Source: an uncultured Oscillospiraceae bacterium (GTDB lineage Bacteria > Bacillota > Clostridia > Oscillospirales > Acutalibacteraceae). Taken from it: a stretch of DNA of 64,000 bases. The DNA is taken from the NCBI GenBank assembly GCA_900547445.1, contig URGJ01000001.1, positions 149,207-213,206 of the forward strand, written 5' to 3'. The translations under genes were made by a program, and so were the position numbers. Of the stretch, positions 26,289 through 34,377 are shown in pieces (the first letter of the stretch is position 1; every line of letters begins with the position of its first letter). The notes below the pieces were generated by a model that saw only the letters and a program-made list of their open reading frames with translations, was not told where the DNA came from and made no database searches.

Positions 26289-26711
26289 TTACTTCGCACC
26301 TGCTTTAGGACGCTTTGCACCGTACTTTGAACGGCTCTGCATTCTCTTTGCAACGCCCTGTGTGTCAAGAGTTCCGCGTACGATATGGTAACGTACACCG
26401 GGCAGATCCTTAACACGTCCTCCGCGGATAAGAACAACGCTGTGCTCCTGGAGATTGTGTCCGATTCCCGGAATATAGGCTGAAACCTCGATTCCGTTGG
26501 AAAGACGTACTCTCGCGATTTTACGGAGCGCTGAGTTCGGCTTCTTAGGCGTGGAAGTCTTTACTGCTGTGCAAACACCGCGCTTCTGAGGAGAATCGTT
26601 ATCGGTCTGGCGGCGCTTCATAGAGTTATAACCCTTTAAAAGAGCCGGAGCCTTAGCCTTCTTCTCAACGGTTTCGCGGCCGTTGCGAACCAACTGGTTA
26701 AACGTAGGCAC
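26289..26711 (-). CDS. rpsL: 30S ribosomal protein S12
   Basis: The decoding-site protein, 140 residues. PTFNQLVRNGRE at the N-terminus, the KPNSALRK loop (site of streptomycin-resistance changes; the lysine is present, so no resistance allele is evident there) and GGRVKDLPGVRYH are conserved. The start is GTG at 26711 after GGGAGGTG. It is the first gene of the str operon. Confidence 0.98.
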   Translation of the reverse strand: MPTFNQLVRNGRETVEKKAKAPALLKGYNSMKRRQTDNDSPQKRGVCTAVKTSTPKKPNSALRKIARVRLSNGIEVSAYIPGIGHNLQEHSVVLIRGGRVKDLPGVRYHIVRGTLDTQGVAKRMQSRSKYGAKRPKAGAK

Positions 26712-26770
26712 TGTTACACCTCCCTTAAAAATTACTCGCTACGGAAAAGTATAATCCCGCATACTAAAGT

Positions 26771-26799
26771 ATTATAGCACGCGGGATAATAATTGTCAA
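26771..26799 (-). promoter_or_regulatory. str operon promoter
   Basis: Minus strand TTGACA (26794-26799), extended TGC plus TATAAT (26771-26776), spacer 17 bases. The TGA stop codon of the upstream plsC gene lies inside the TTGACA box. CCCGC (26756-26760) and GCGGG (26781-26785) form inverted arms around the -10 region. Confidence 0.9.
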
Positions 26800-27626
26800 T
26801 TGTTTTTTTTGTTTCTTATTTCATCAAGAGCCGTTTTCATTTGAGCGTGAATAATATCACCCAGTTCGACGGTAGTCATACCCTCATATTTGTCTGGGCT
26901 AATCACGCTTAAAACCCTTAGTTCTATATCCGTATGCCGTAAAAACATACGCCTCGGGATAGACCTTGTGTTGTTTAAAACGCAGACAACAATAGGCGCC
27001 TTAGCCTTACAGGCAATCTTAAGGGAGCCGTTTCTAAAGGGCAAAAGCTCGCAGGATTTGCTGACATACCCCTCGGGGAAAAGACCGATAGAAGCCTTAC
27101 CCTCCTTTAGGATATGTACCGCCTCGATAACCGTCTTAGCCGCCTCGCGGTTGTTTTCTCGGTCGATAGGCAGACAGCAAAGTCCGTGCATCGCCTTGCC
27201 GATAAGCGGCATTGTTTTATAAATTTCCTTTTTCCCGATAAAGCCTATATCATAATCGGGGAAAACAGACAGCATCATCACGGGGTCAAAATCGTGCTGG
27301 TGGTTGCAGACAAAGAGCATTCTGCCCTTTTCAGGCACTTTTTCTACGCCGCTTGCCTTTACACTTACCCTTACAAGCTTCATTAAAAGCGGAACGGTAA
27401 GGTTGATCCACCGCCTGAAAGCAGGTCTTTGCTTTACGGGACGGTCGGTTCTGATGGTAAGAATCCACAAAACGGTGATAAGTATATGAAGAATTACAAA
27501 GCCGAGAAAAAAGGCAACAAAAAGCAAGGGCACCAGCCACCACGAATAAGAGTGCCTTAAAATTTCAAAAAAATTGTCAAGAATAGGTATCAAAGCCGCA
27601 CTTGCCACAAGATATACATAAAACAT
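26796..27626 (-). CDS. plsC: 1-acyl-sn-glycerol-3-phosphate acyltransferase family protein
   Basis: A 276-residue membrane-associated acyltransferase for phosphatidic acid synthesis. Two N-terminal transmembrane helices (about 1-65) precede the PlsC domain: NHQHDFDP is the HX4D catalytic motif (about residue 106) and LFPEGYVSK is the substrate-binding EGT-like motif. The start at 27626 follows the DUF6472 gene by 11 bases. It is one of three lipid-synthesis enzymes in the window, with plsY and pgsA. Exact acyl acceptor not provable. Confidence 0.88.
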   Translation of the reverse strand: MFYVYLVASAALIPILDNFFEILRHSYSWWLVPLLFVAFFLGFVILHILITVLWILTIRTDRPVKQRPAFRRWINLTVPLLMKLVRVSVKASGVEKVPEKGRMLFVCNHQHDFDPVMMLSVFPDYDIGFIGKKEIYKTMPLIGKAMHGLCCLPIDRENNREAAKTVIEAVHILKEGKASIGLFPEGYVSKSCELLPFRNGSLKIACKAKAPIVVCVLNNTRSIPRRMFLRHTDIELRVLSVISPDKYEGMTTVELGDIIHAQMKTALDEIRNKKNN

Positions 27627-27637
27627 AGTATTTACCC

Positions 27638-27817
27638 CTAATTCTGTTTTCTTACAATGCCGTATTCATCGTATAAATCGAAGTATGGACAGTTATAAGT
27701 CTGTGACGAAAGAAATTTCTGCATTTCGTCCTCGTCTAAACTTACCTCGCAGTACATACAGTCGCTTTCCTCGTCATACACATAGTTGGCACAGCTTTCA
27801 CACGCCGTCTTTTTCAT
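27638..27817 (-). CDS. DUF6472-like small Cys-rich protein
   Basis: A 59-residue protein, acidic, with CESCANYVYDEE at residues 6-17, a second cysteine pair C20/C23 (DCMYCE) and C43 in YNCPYF. The pattern matches a small Clostridia family I recall as DUF6472, of unknown function; the paired cysteines suggest a metal site. The start ATG at 27817 lies 20 bases inside the upstream membrane-protein gene, so translation is coupled. The ribosome site AAGGAGAAG lies within the upstream coding region. Confidence 0.75.
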   Translation of the reverse strand: MKKTACESCANYVYDEESDCMYCEVSLDEDEMQKFLSSQTYNCPYFDLYDEYGIVRKQN

Positions 27818-28646
27818 TTTTCAGCTTCTCCTTAAAATCAGCCTTTTTCTCGGCAAAGCGTTCAAAAATTTCCCTGTAGCGTCCGCTCTTAAGATTAGGG
27901 AAAGCTTTGAAAATACGCTTGTGAACAAAGCCGCGGTCTTCAAACTGGCGCTTATATTCCGCCGCCTTTTGTGCATATTCCGCCTTTAGTTCTCCGAGTT
28001 TAGGTCTGCTTTCCTCTACAAGCTCATCACCCTTTGCCTTAGCGTTTATTGCAGTTTCACTTATATTCTCGCCGATTTTATCAGAAAGGGCTTTAAGCGC
28101 CCTTTCGGCTTCGAGCATTGCACTCATCTTTTTAGGCAGCCTTGCAAGCTCAACCACAGTTATAACAAGGTCGGTGACAAAAACCGCAAGGAAGACCGCC
28201 ATAAGTATAATTCCAAATACAAAGGGAGTTTTTTTAATAAGCATAAATACAAACGGGTGTACGGCGCCTACGACAAACGCCGCCGCAAGCCCCCACAGTA
28301 TGGTAAATTCAAGGCATATGTAACCCTTTACATTAAAGGGCTTATCAGAATAGTCCCACCACTTATCGTGAAAAAATTTTTCAAGCACCCAGCCTGTGAC
28401 AAATTCAAGGGTGGTTGTAAGTCCCGCAGAGCCTAAAAAGAGCAAAATCAGATTAGATCTCAGCCCCCACAAAAAAGTCACAACAACAAGCATACCCACC
28501 CCGTAAATCGGGCAGACAGGGCCGTTTAAAAATCCGCGGTTTACGAACTTTCCCTTATGCGCCGCCGCGAAGGCGACCTCGGCGCACCAGCCTAAAAAAG
28601 CGTAAATAAGAAATATCCAAACCGCCTGATAAATATTTTCGGGCAT
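27798..28646 (-). CDS. CmpB-like membrane protein (PF06541, putative ABC transporter type IV)
   Basis: A 282-residue polytopic membrane protein. About five hydrophobic helices occupy residues 1-165 (WIFLIYAFLGWCAEV at the start; FVNRGFLNGPVCPIYGVG and GWVLEKFFHDKWWDYSDKPFNVKGYICLEFT are family signatures). A highly charged helical C-terminal tail (about 175-282, coiled-coil-like) faces, by inference, the cytosol. The family has been labelled a putative ABC transporter but no ATPase is adjacent. It lies between the LCP gene and the DUF6472 gene. Confidence 0.82.
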   Translation of the reverse strand: MPENIYQAVWIFLIYAFLGWCAEVAFAAAHKGKFVNRGFLNGPVCPIYGVGMLVVVTFLWGLRSNLILLFLGSAGLTTTLEFVTGWVLEKFFHDKWWDYSDKPFNVKGYICLEFTILWGLAAAFVVGAVHPFVFMLIKKTPFVFGIILMAVFLAVFVTDLVITVVELARLPKKMSAMLEAERALKALSDKIGENISETAINAKAKGDELVEESRPKLGELKAEYAQKAAEYKRQFEDRGFVHKRIFKAFPNLKSGRYREIFERFAEKKADFKEKLKNEKDGV

Positions 28647-28668
28647 AGACTATTCTCCTTTAAAAGCG

Positions 28669-30192
28669 CTATTCCGTTTCAGCGGGTGGGGTATTAGATT
28701 CAGAAGGAGTTACAGGAGGCTCGGACGTTACGGGAGACTCCGTACTGCCCGACTGAGAAGAGCTGTCTGACGGCTCAGACGCGGAAGCGTCCGAAGAAGT
28801 TGACGGAATTGAGGTAGTTGTATTATCCGAGCTTTCATTTTCCGATGCCGTACTGTCTGTTGACGATGTATCTGAACTGCCGCTTGATGAGCTTGCCTTT
28901 GATGAGGAGGAAGAAGACGAAGGACTTTTGCTTGAGGACGGCTTGCTTGACGAGGAATACCTGTCAGCGTACCAGTCATTTTTCTCAATACCGTTTATAT
29001 CCATATAATCATCGGGAGTTATATCATCATAAATGAAGGCTTTAATGATTTTAGCAGCATATTCTAAATCATAGTATACACAGGAGCCGTAACCCTTTAC
29101 GCTCTTTGAACCCATCTGATAATCGGTCAGCGGAACGCGACTCTGCTCAAATGTAGGTGAAGAAAGCAGAATATTGACCGCAAGGCTCATAATCTGAGAA
29201 TATGAAAGCGAGGTCTCACTGCATGGAATAAGGGATTTTGCAAGCTTTACATACTGCGTTTTGCTTAAAGTGACCGCCTTGTTAAAAAGCTGCTCCATAA
29301 CATAACGCTGGCGGTCGGTCCTTCCGTAGTCATCGTTCGTTCCCTCTATATTCGCGGCATGTCTGATTCGTGCATATGCTACTGCCTGAACTCCGTCAAG
29401 ATGCTGGAAGGCGGCTTTTTTGATATAATATTTTGAAGGATCAAGCTTCATATAACTGCATTGCTCGGCAATCATACCGTTTATTCCCCAGTTAATTCGC
29501 CTGCCGTCTTCATAGCCGTAAACATCAAGCTCCCCCTCGGCAAGGGTAACGTCAATTCCGCCCACTGCGTCAATTATATCTGCCATACCGTAAAAATTAA
29601 CAGTTGCATATTCCGAAATATCAAGCCCGAAAATGGTGTTAAGGGTTTTAATGGCAAGCTCCGGACCGCCCTTTGAGTAAGCGCTGTTAATTTTTCCGTA
29701 CACGGTTTTTCCGTTATAAGTAATAGGAACAAGGCTGTCGCGCATTACGGAGATAACCTTTACCTTTTTAGATTCAGCGTTAAGGCTTAATATCATTATA
29801 CTGTCGGAAAGTCCTTTAAATGAGCCAACCTTACGCGAATCTATACCGAATAAAGCAATATTTGTTATTTTTTTATCAATTACGCTTTCAAAGCCCAACT
29901 CCTCGGGCTTTCCCGTGATATTATTATAATTGTAGTCGAATACCGTTAAAAGAACTCCGACAGTAACCGCCAACGCAGTAAAAAGGGATACGGCGCTTAT
30001 CATAACTGCCTTTTGCCATTTTTGGCGACGGCTCCACCATCTTGTAAAGCGGTTTTTCCTTTTTTTCTTTGCGAAATGCTTACCCTTAAGTCTTGAATCG
30101 CTTACAATATCCTCGAAATTGTCATTACCCGATGATGAAGAGGAGTAAATATCGTCCCCTATAAACTCAAATAAATCGTTATTGTTTTCCAT
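28669..30192 (-). CDS. LytR-CpsA-Psr (LCP) family protein
   Basis: An envelope enzyme of 507 residues; LCP proteins transfer wall polymers from lipid carriers to peptidoglycan. A basic cytosolic N-terminus is followed by one transmembrane helix (about 62-85), then the LCP domain (ITNIALFGIDSR near 110; SDSIMILSLN; VISVMRDSLVPI; YARIRHAANIEGTNDDYGRTDRQR with the catalytic-type Arg residues). The last 95 or so residues are almost all Ser, Thr, Pro, Glu and Asp, a low-complexity extracellular tail longer than usual. The ATG at 30192 was preferred to the GTG at 30198 because AGGTG is better spaced. Confidence 0.93.
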   Translation of the reverse strand: MENNNDLFEFIGDDIYSSSSSGNDNFEDIVSDSRLKGKHFAKKKRKNRFTRWWSRRQKWQKAVMISAVSLFTALAVTVGVLLTVFDYNYNNITGKPEELGFESVIDKKITNIALFGIDSRKVGSFKGLSDSIMILSLNAESKKVKVISVMRDSLVPITYNGKTVYGKINSAYSKGGPELAIKTLNTIFGLDISEYATVNFYGMADIIDAVGGIDVTLAEGELDVYGYEDGRRINWGINGMIAEQCSYMKLDPSKYYIKKAAFQHLDGVQAVAYARIRHAANIEGTNDDYGRTDRQRYVMEQLFNKAVTLSKTQYVKLAKSLIPCSETSLSYSQIMSLAVNILLSSPTFEQSRVPLTDYQMGSKSVKGYGSCVYYDLEYAAKIIKAFIYDDITPDDYMDINGIEKNDWYADRYSSSSKPSSSKSPSSSSSSSKASSSSGSSDTSSTDSTASENESSDNTTTSIPSTSSDASASEPSDSSSQSGSTESPVTSEPPVTPSESNTPPAETE

Positions 30193-30208
30193 ACTCACAC
30201 CTATTTTT

Positions 30209-31036
30209 TTATTTTCCTATTAATGCCCTGTATATATCGCCTTTTTTAATTCCTGAAATTTCCGCAGCTTCTTTTGCAGCCGACGAAGTTGATTTCCCCT
30301 TGTCCGTCATTCGTTTTGCAAGCATTACAGCTTCTTCTAATGTGTATTGCTCGCCTGTCTCCTCTTTTTTTCCCTCTATTATCAAAACAAACTCCCCCTT
30401 GGGAGTGTTATTGTCATAAAACTCCGCCGCTTCAGAAAGGGTGGTGTTAAAAACCGTTTCGTGAATTTTTGTAAGTTCCCTTACAAGCGCAATTTTTCGG
30501 TCTCCGAACGCCTTAAGCATATCATTAAGAGTAGCATTTAGCTTGTGAGGCGCTTCGTAAAAAATTATTGTGCGCTTTTCATTTTTAAGCTCGTCTAAAT
30601 GCTTTTTGCGGCTTATTTTATTTACCGATAAAAAGCCCTCAAAGCAGAATCTTCCGCTCTCCATTCCCGAAATCGCGAGAGCGGTGACAAGGGCGCTGGG
30701 ACCCGGTACCGACTCGACCGTAATGCCTTCCTCATGCGCCTGTCTTACCAAGTCCTCACCCGGGTCGGATATAGCTGGCATACCCGCGTCGGACACCAGA
30801 GCACAGCTTTCGCCCCTTAAAATACGCTCTATAATAAGATTTCCCTTAGAATTTTTATTATGCTCGTAGTAGGAGAGCATTTCCTTTTTAATATCAAAAT
30901 GATTTAATAGCTTTACCGTCACCCGCGTATCCTCCGCGGCGATAAAGTCTGCCTCGCCTAAAATACGCACGGCGCGGGGGCTCATATCCTCCAAATTCCC
31001 TATCGGCGTACCGACAACATAAAGCTTTCCGCTCAT
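30209..31036 (-). CDS. rsmI: 16S rRNA (cytidine(1402)-2'-O)-methyltransferase
   Basis: SAM-dependent enzyme of the tetrapyrrole-methylase fold, 275 residues. Diagnostic are LYVVGTPIGNLEDMSPRA at the N-terminus, AAEDTRVTVKLLNHF, LVSDAGMPAISDPGEDLV and the C-terminal HTH-like tail (SSAAKEAAEISGIKKGDIYRAL). The stop/start overlap with trmN6 (TTAAATG type, shared base 31036) gives coupling, a common Firmicutes pairing. Confidence 0.97.
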   Translation of the reverse strand: MSGKLYVVGTPIGNLEDMSPRAVRILGEADFIAAEDTRVTVKLLNHFDIKKEMLSYYEHNKNSKGNLIIERILRGESCALVSDAGMPAISDPGEDLVRQAHEEGITVESVPGPSALVTALAISGMESGRFCFEGFLSVNKISRKKHLDELKNEKRTIIFYEAPHKLNATLNDMLKAFGDRKIALVRELTKIHETVFNTTLSEAAEFYDNNTPKGEFVLIIEGKKEETGEQYTLEEAVMLAKRMTDKGKSTSSAAKEAAEISGIKKGDIYRALIGK

Positions 31037-31770
31037 TAAATGTATGCCTCCTTGTAAGCGCCGTAAATTTTTATCATTTCGGGCGAAAAGCCGCCATTTT
31101 CCTCAACATAAAGTGTCGGAGCTATGCGAAGCCCCGTATTCGCACACTTTTTACCCTCTATAAGCACAAGCCAAGGCTCTCCGCCCTTCCTTTGACAGAC
31201 AAGGCGAAGTCTTTTAGGCTCTAATTTATATTCCCGCATAAGGTCCATTAATTCTGCAAGCCTTTCGGGTCTGTGACACATACAGAGTCTGCCGTTCGTC
31301 TGCAGAAGCTTTGCCGAAACCGAAATTATATCACGCAAGGTACAGTCAACCTCGTGCCGAGCGGTCGCCTTTACTCCATCGGGGTTTTTAAGCCCTCCGT
31401 TCGGGGCTTTGTAGGGCGGGTTGCAGGTCACAAGGGTGTGACAGCCAAAGCCTATTTTTCCCTTAAGCTCCTTTAAATCGCAGTTTAAAACCGTAAAATT
31501 TTGAAGAGAGAGTTCACAGCTTGTCCGTTCTGCAAGCACCGCCGCCTCAAGGGAAATATCCACACCTACGGCGGTTTTCAAATTTCCGTCCCTTAGCATT
31601 AAAAGGGGGATTATACCGCAGCCCGTCCCTAAATCGACAAGAGTGTCCTTTTTTCGCGCTAAGGCGAAGTCGGCAAGCAAGACCGCGTCTGTCCCGAAGG
31701 TGTGGCGCGGCGAAACATAAACGAAATAGCCCTTGCCTAACGGCTCTTTTTTTATCAGCTTCTCGTCCAT
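31036..31770 (-). CDS. trmN6: tRNA1(Val) A37 N6-methyltransferase family protein
   Basis: A Rossmann-fold methyltransferase of 244 residues. SAM motif LVDLGTGCGIIPLLML (about 45-60) and the amino-methyltransferase NPPY at 117-120 identify the YfiC/TrmN6 group. It starts within the end of cysS (16-base overlap) and abuts rsmI, as in many Bacillota where it is next to rsmI. The exact target adenine is inferred from family. Confidence 0.88.
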   Translation of the reverse strand: MDEKLIKKEPLGKGYFVYVSPRHTFGTDAVLLADFALARKKDTLVDLGTGCGIIPLLMLRDGNLKTAVGVDISLEAAVLAERTSCELSLQNFTVLNCDLKELKGKIGFGCHTLVTCNPPYKAPNGGLKNPDGVKATARHEVDCTLRDIISVSAKLLQTNGRLCMCHRPERLAELMDLMREYKLEPKRLRLVCQRKGGEPWLVLIEGKKCANTGLRIAPTLYVEENGGFSPEMIKIYGAYKEAYI

Positions 31771-33134
31771 TTTACGCCCTGCGGGGTGTCCTCTAATATA
31801 ATTCCCATTTCCTTTAGCTTATCGCGGATCTCGTCTGCGGTTTTAAAGTCCTTAGCCTTTCGAGCAGCGGTGCGCTTTTCGATAAGCTCCTCAATCTCGC
31901 TGTCAAGAGTTTCTTCCTTACGGTTGTAGACAAGACCCAACACGCCTGTTAGCTGGTCAAACATATCGGCAAAAGCCACTAAAGCGGTCTTTTTCGCGCC
32001 GTTTGCGATAGCCGTGTTAATATCACGGACAAGACTGAATATCGCCGCCAACGCATCGGCTGTGTTAAGGTCGTCCTCCATAGCGGTTATAAATTCTTCT
32101 TTTCTCTGCTCTACGAAGGCGGGAACCTCGCCGCCCTCCTCGGCATTCTTTAGCGCGAAATCGATATTATCTCGGCAGGTGTAAAGCCTTTCAAGGGAGT
32201 TTTTCGCCTGCTCGATAACCTCTACAGAGTAGTTAATCGGGCTTCTGTACTGGCTTGATACCATCATATAACGAATCGGCTCGTAACCGAACTTCTCCGC
32301 CACGTCACGGACGGTGAAGAAGTTGTTAAGTGATTTTGACATCTTGTGGTTATCAACATTAATAAAACCGTTGTGCATCCAGTAGTGGGCGAAGTCACAG
32401 CCGTTTGCCGCCTCGCTCTGGGCAATTTCATTTTCGTGATGCGGGAAGATAAGGTCAAGTCCGCCGCAATGAATATCTATTGTTTTGCCTAAATAGCGGC
32501 ACGCCATAGCCGAGCACTCAATATGCCAGCCGGGTCTGCCCTTTCCCCAGGGGGAATCCCAATAGGGCTCACCGGGCTTTGCGCCCTTCCAAAGGCAGAA
32601 GTCCATCGGGTCTTCCTTTATTTCGGTGACATCTATTCTTGCCCCCGCCTCTAAGTCCTCAAGGGGCTGGTGGGAAAGCTTGCCGTAGCCCTTAAACTTG
32701 GTCGCGCGGTAGTAAACATCCCCGCCCGATTCATAGGCGTAGCCCTTTTCCATAAGGGAAGAAATTATATTCTGTATCTGTTCTATATTTTCGGTAGCGC
32801 GGGGATTAACCGTTGCCTTTTTAACATTAAGTCCGTTTGCGTCGGTCCAGAATTCCTTTATATAACGCTCGGCTACATCGGGCACGGTCGTTTCTTCCTC
32901 GTTAGCCCTCTTAATAAGCTTATCGTCAATATCTGTAAAGTTCTGAACAAAGTTTACCTTATAGCCCCGCCATTCAAAATAACGGCGGAGCGTGTCGAAA
33001 ACGCATAAGGGTCTTGCGTTTCCGATATGAATATAGTTATAAACCGTGGGACCGCAGGCGTAAATTTTAACCTCACCCTCGGTAATCGGTTTAAATTCGT
33101 CCTTTTGTCTTGTAAGTGTGTTAAATATCCTCAT
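31755..33134 (-). CDS. cysS: Cysteinyl-tRNA synthetase
   Basis: Class Ia synthetase of 459 residues that charges tRNA-Cys. HIGN (residues 36-39), the zinc Cys C28 with later C/H ligands, ECSAMACRYLG, and the KMSKS loop in NHKMSKSLNNF are seen. The C-terminal anticodon domain ends in RDKLKEMGIILEDTPQGVKW, typical. It overlaps cysE by 14 bases, so cysteine synthesis and use are coupled in one transcript. Confidence 0.98.
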   Translation of the reverse strand: MRIFNTLTRQKDEFKPITEGEVKIYACGPTVYNYIHIGNARPLCVFDTLRRYFEWRGYKVNFVQNFTDIDDKLIKRANEEETTVPDVAERYIKEFWTDANGLNVKKATVNPRATENIEQIQNIISSLMEKGYAYESGGDVYYRATKFKGYGKLSHQPLEDLEAGARIDVTEIKEDPMDFCLWKGAKPGEPYWDSPWGKGRPGWHIECSAMACRYLGKTIDIHCGGLDLIFPHHENEIAQSEAANGCDFAHYWMHNGFINVDNHKMSKSLNNFFTVRDVAEKFGYEPIRYMMVSSQYRSPINYSVEVIEQAKNSLERLYTCRDNIDFALKNAEEGGEVPAFVEQRKEEFITAMEDDLNTADALAAIFSLVRDINTAIANGAKKTALVAFADMFDQLTGVLGLVYNRKEETLDSEIEELIEKRTAARKAKDFKTADEIRDKLKEMGIILEDTPQGVKWTRS

Positions 33135-33783
33135 CTTTGTCTTCTCCTTCTATGCCGCAAACCAGCTTTTCAAGCTCTTTAATCCTTTTTTCAAGACATT
33201 CCATTTTCTGCTTGACAGGGTCGGGAATGTGAATCTGGTCAAGGCTCTGTGCACAGCCGACCTTTTTGCCGTCCTGACGGACTACCCTTGCGGGCACGCC
33301 TACAACAGTACAGTTAGGCGGTACCTCTTCAAGTACTACCGCTCCCGCCGCAACGCGGGAATTGTCACCTATTTTAAACGGACCTAAAACCTTTGCGCCG
33401 GCGCTTATCATAACATTGTTGCCTACGGTGGGGTGGCGCTTGCCCGTGTCCTTACCGGTACCGCCCAAGGTAACGCCCTGATAGATAAGCACATCGTCCC
33501 CTATCTCGGCAGTCTCTCCTATTACTATTCCCGTTCCGTGGTCTATTACAAGCCGTCTGCCGATTTTAGCACCGGGGTGAATTTCAATCCCCGTTTTTCT
33601 TGCCGCTCTTTGCGAAACATAGCGTGCTAAAAAGAGCCAGCCGTGTTCGTAATAAAAGTGGGCTCTACGGTACATTCTTATCGCCTTAACCCCGGGATAA
33701 AGCAGTAAAACCTCCAAAAAGCTCCGTGCGGCGGGGTCTCTGTCCCTTACCGCGTTAACGTCCTCGCGAAGTCTGTCAAACAA
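33121..33783 (-). CDS. cysE: Serine O-acetyltransferase
   Basis: Makes O-acetylserine from serine and acetyl-CoA, the first step of cysteine synthesis. It has 220 residues: an N-terminal helical part, left-handed beta-helix hexapeptide repeats (about 62-165, IHPGAKIGRRLVIDHGTGIVIGE) and a C-terminal coiled-coil-like tail (KQKMECLEKRIKELEKLV). The catalytic His pair is in the DHGTG and GKRHPTVG segments. It is located between pgsA and cysS. Confidence 0.96.
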   Translation of the reverse strand: MFDRLREDVNAVRDRDPAARSFLEVLLLYPGVKAIRMYRRAHFYYEHGWLFLARYVSQRAARKTGIEIHPGAKIGRRLVIDHGTGIVIGETAEIGDDVLIYQGVTLGGTGKDTGKRHPTVGNNVMISAGAKVLGPFKIGDNSRVAAGAVVLEEVPPNCTVVGVPARVVRQDGKKVGCAQSLDQIHIPDPVKQKMECLEKRIKELEKLVCGIEGEDKDEDI

Positions 33784-33795
33784 ATAAATAACCCC

Positions 33796-34377
33796 CTATT
33801 TCGACGGATCTATATACTCCTTGCTGTCTTTTAGATAAATCACTCCCGATATAATACATAATACGGCGGAAGCCCAGAAAAGTATACTTATTATTATATT
33901 ACATACCGAAACGAAAGGGGCATTATCAAGTCCGAAATCGGATATAAGCACATAAGCGAAAAGCGCGTAAATAATCCCCGCCATCTGGCTTACGGTCTTG
34001 CACTTGCCCCACATATTTGCCGCGATTACCTTTCCGCCGCTTGAAACCACTACAAGGCGTAAAGAGGAAATCAAAAACTCCCTGAACAGCACTATAAAGG
34101 CAATCCAGGTCACCTGCCAGCCGATGCCCATTTTAATAAAGCCCAAAAAGGCGGCTGTCGTCAGCATTTTATCGGCAAGCGGGTCTAAAAACTTGCCGAA
34201 ATCGGTTATCATATTGTATTTCCGTGCCATTTTGCCGTCTATCATATCGGTAAGCGAGGCGGCGACAAAGAGTATCAGCGCCGCGGTATAGTGGAACGGA
34301 AAATCAATCATCAATGCAGCCATAAAAAACGGCGTTGCGATTATTCTTGCTATCGTTAATTTATTCGGCGTATTCAT
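33796..34377 (-). CDS. pgsA: CDP-diacylglycerol--glycerol-3-phosphate 3-phosphatidyltransferase
   Basis: Phosphatidylglycerolphosphate synthase, an inner-membrane enzyme with about five helices. The CDP-alcohol phosphotransferase motif D-G-x2-A-R-x8-G-x3-D-x3-D is visible as DMIDGKMARKYNMITDFGKFLDPLADK (near residues 43-70, split here by family spacing). The ATG at 34377 overlaps the rimO stop (ATGA) and was preferred to the ATG at 34383. It has 193 residues. Together with plsC and plsY it covers phospholipid synthesis. Confidence 0.95.
   Translation of the reverse strand: MNTPNKLTIARIIATPFFMAALMIDFPFHYTAALILFVAASLTDMIDGKMARKYNMITDFGKFLDPLADKMLTTAAFLGFIKMGIGWQVTWIAFIVLFREFLISSLRLVVVSSGGKVIAANMWGKCKTVSQMAGIIYALFAYVLISDFGLDNAPFVSVCNIIISILFWASAVLCIISGVIYLKDSKEYIDPSK

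Noticed and set aside
28669..28960. Ser-rich repetitive segment as a repeat element or CRISPR-like array
   Set aside because: It is the low-complexity Ser/Thr tail of the LCP protein, in frame, with no spacer-repeat structure.
33135..33783. Possible T-box or cysteine riboswitch before cysE-cysS
   Set aside because: cysE, cysS and pgsA overlap or abut; there is no leader space for a T-box.
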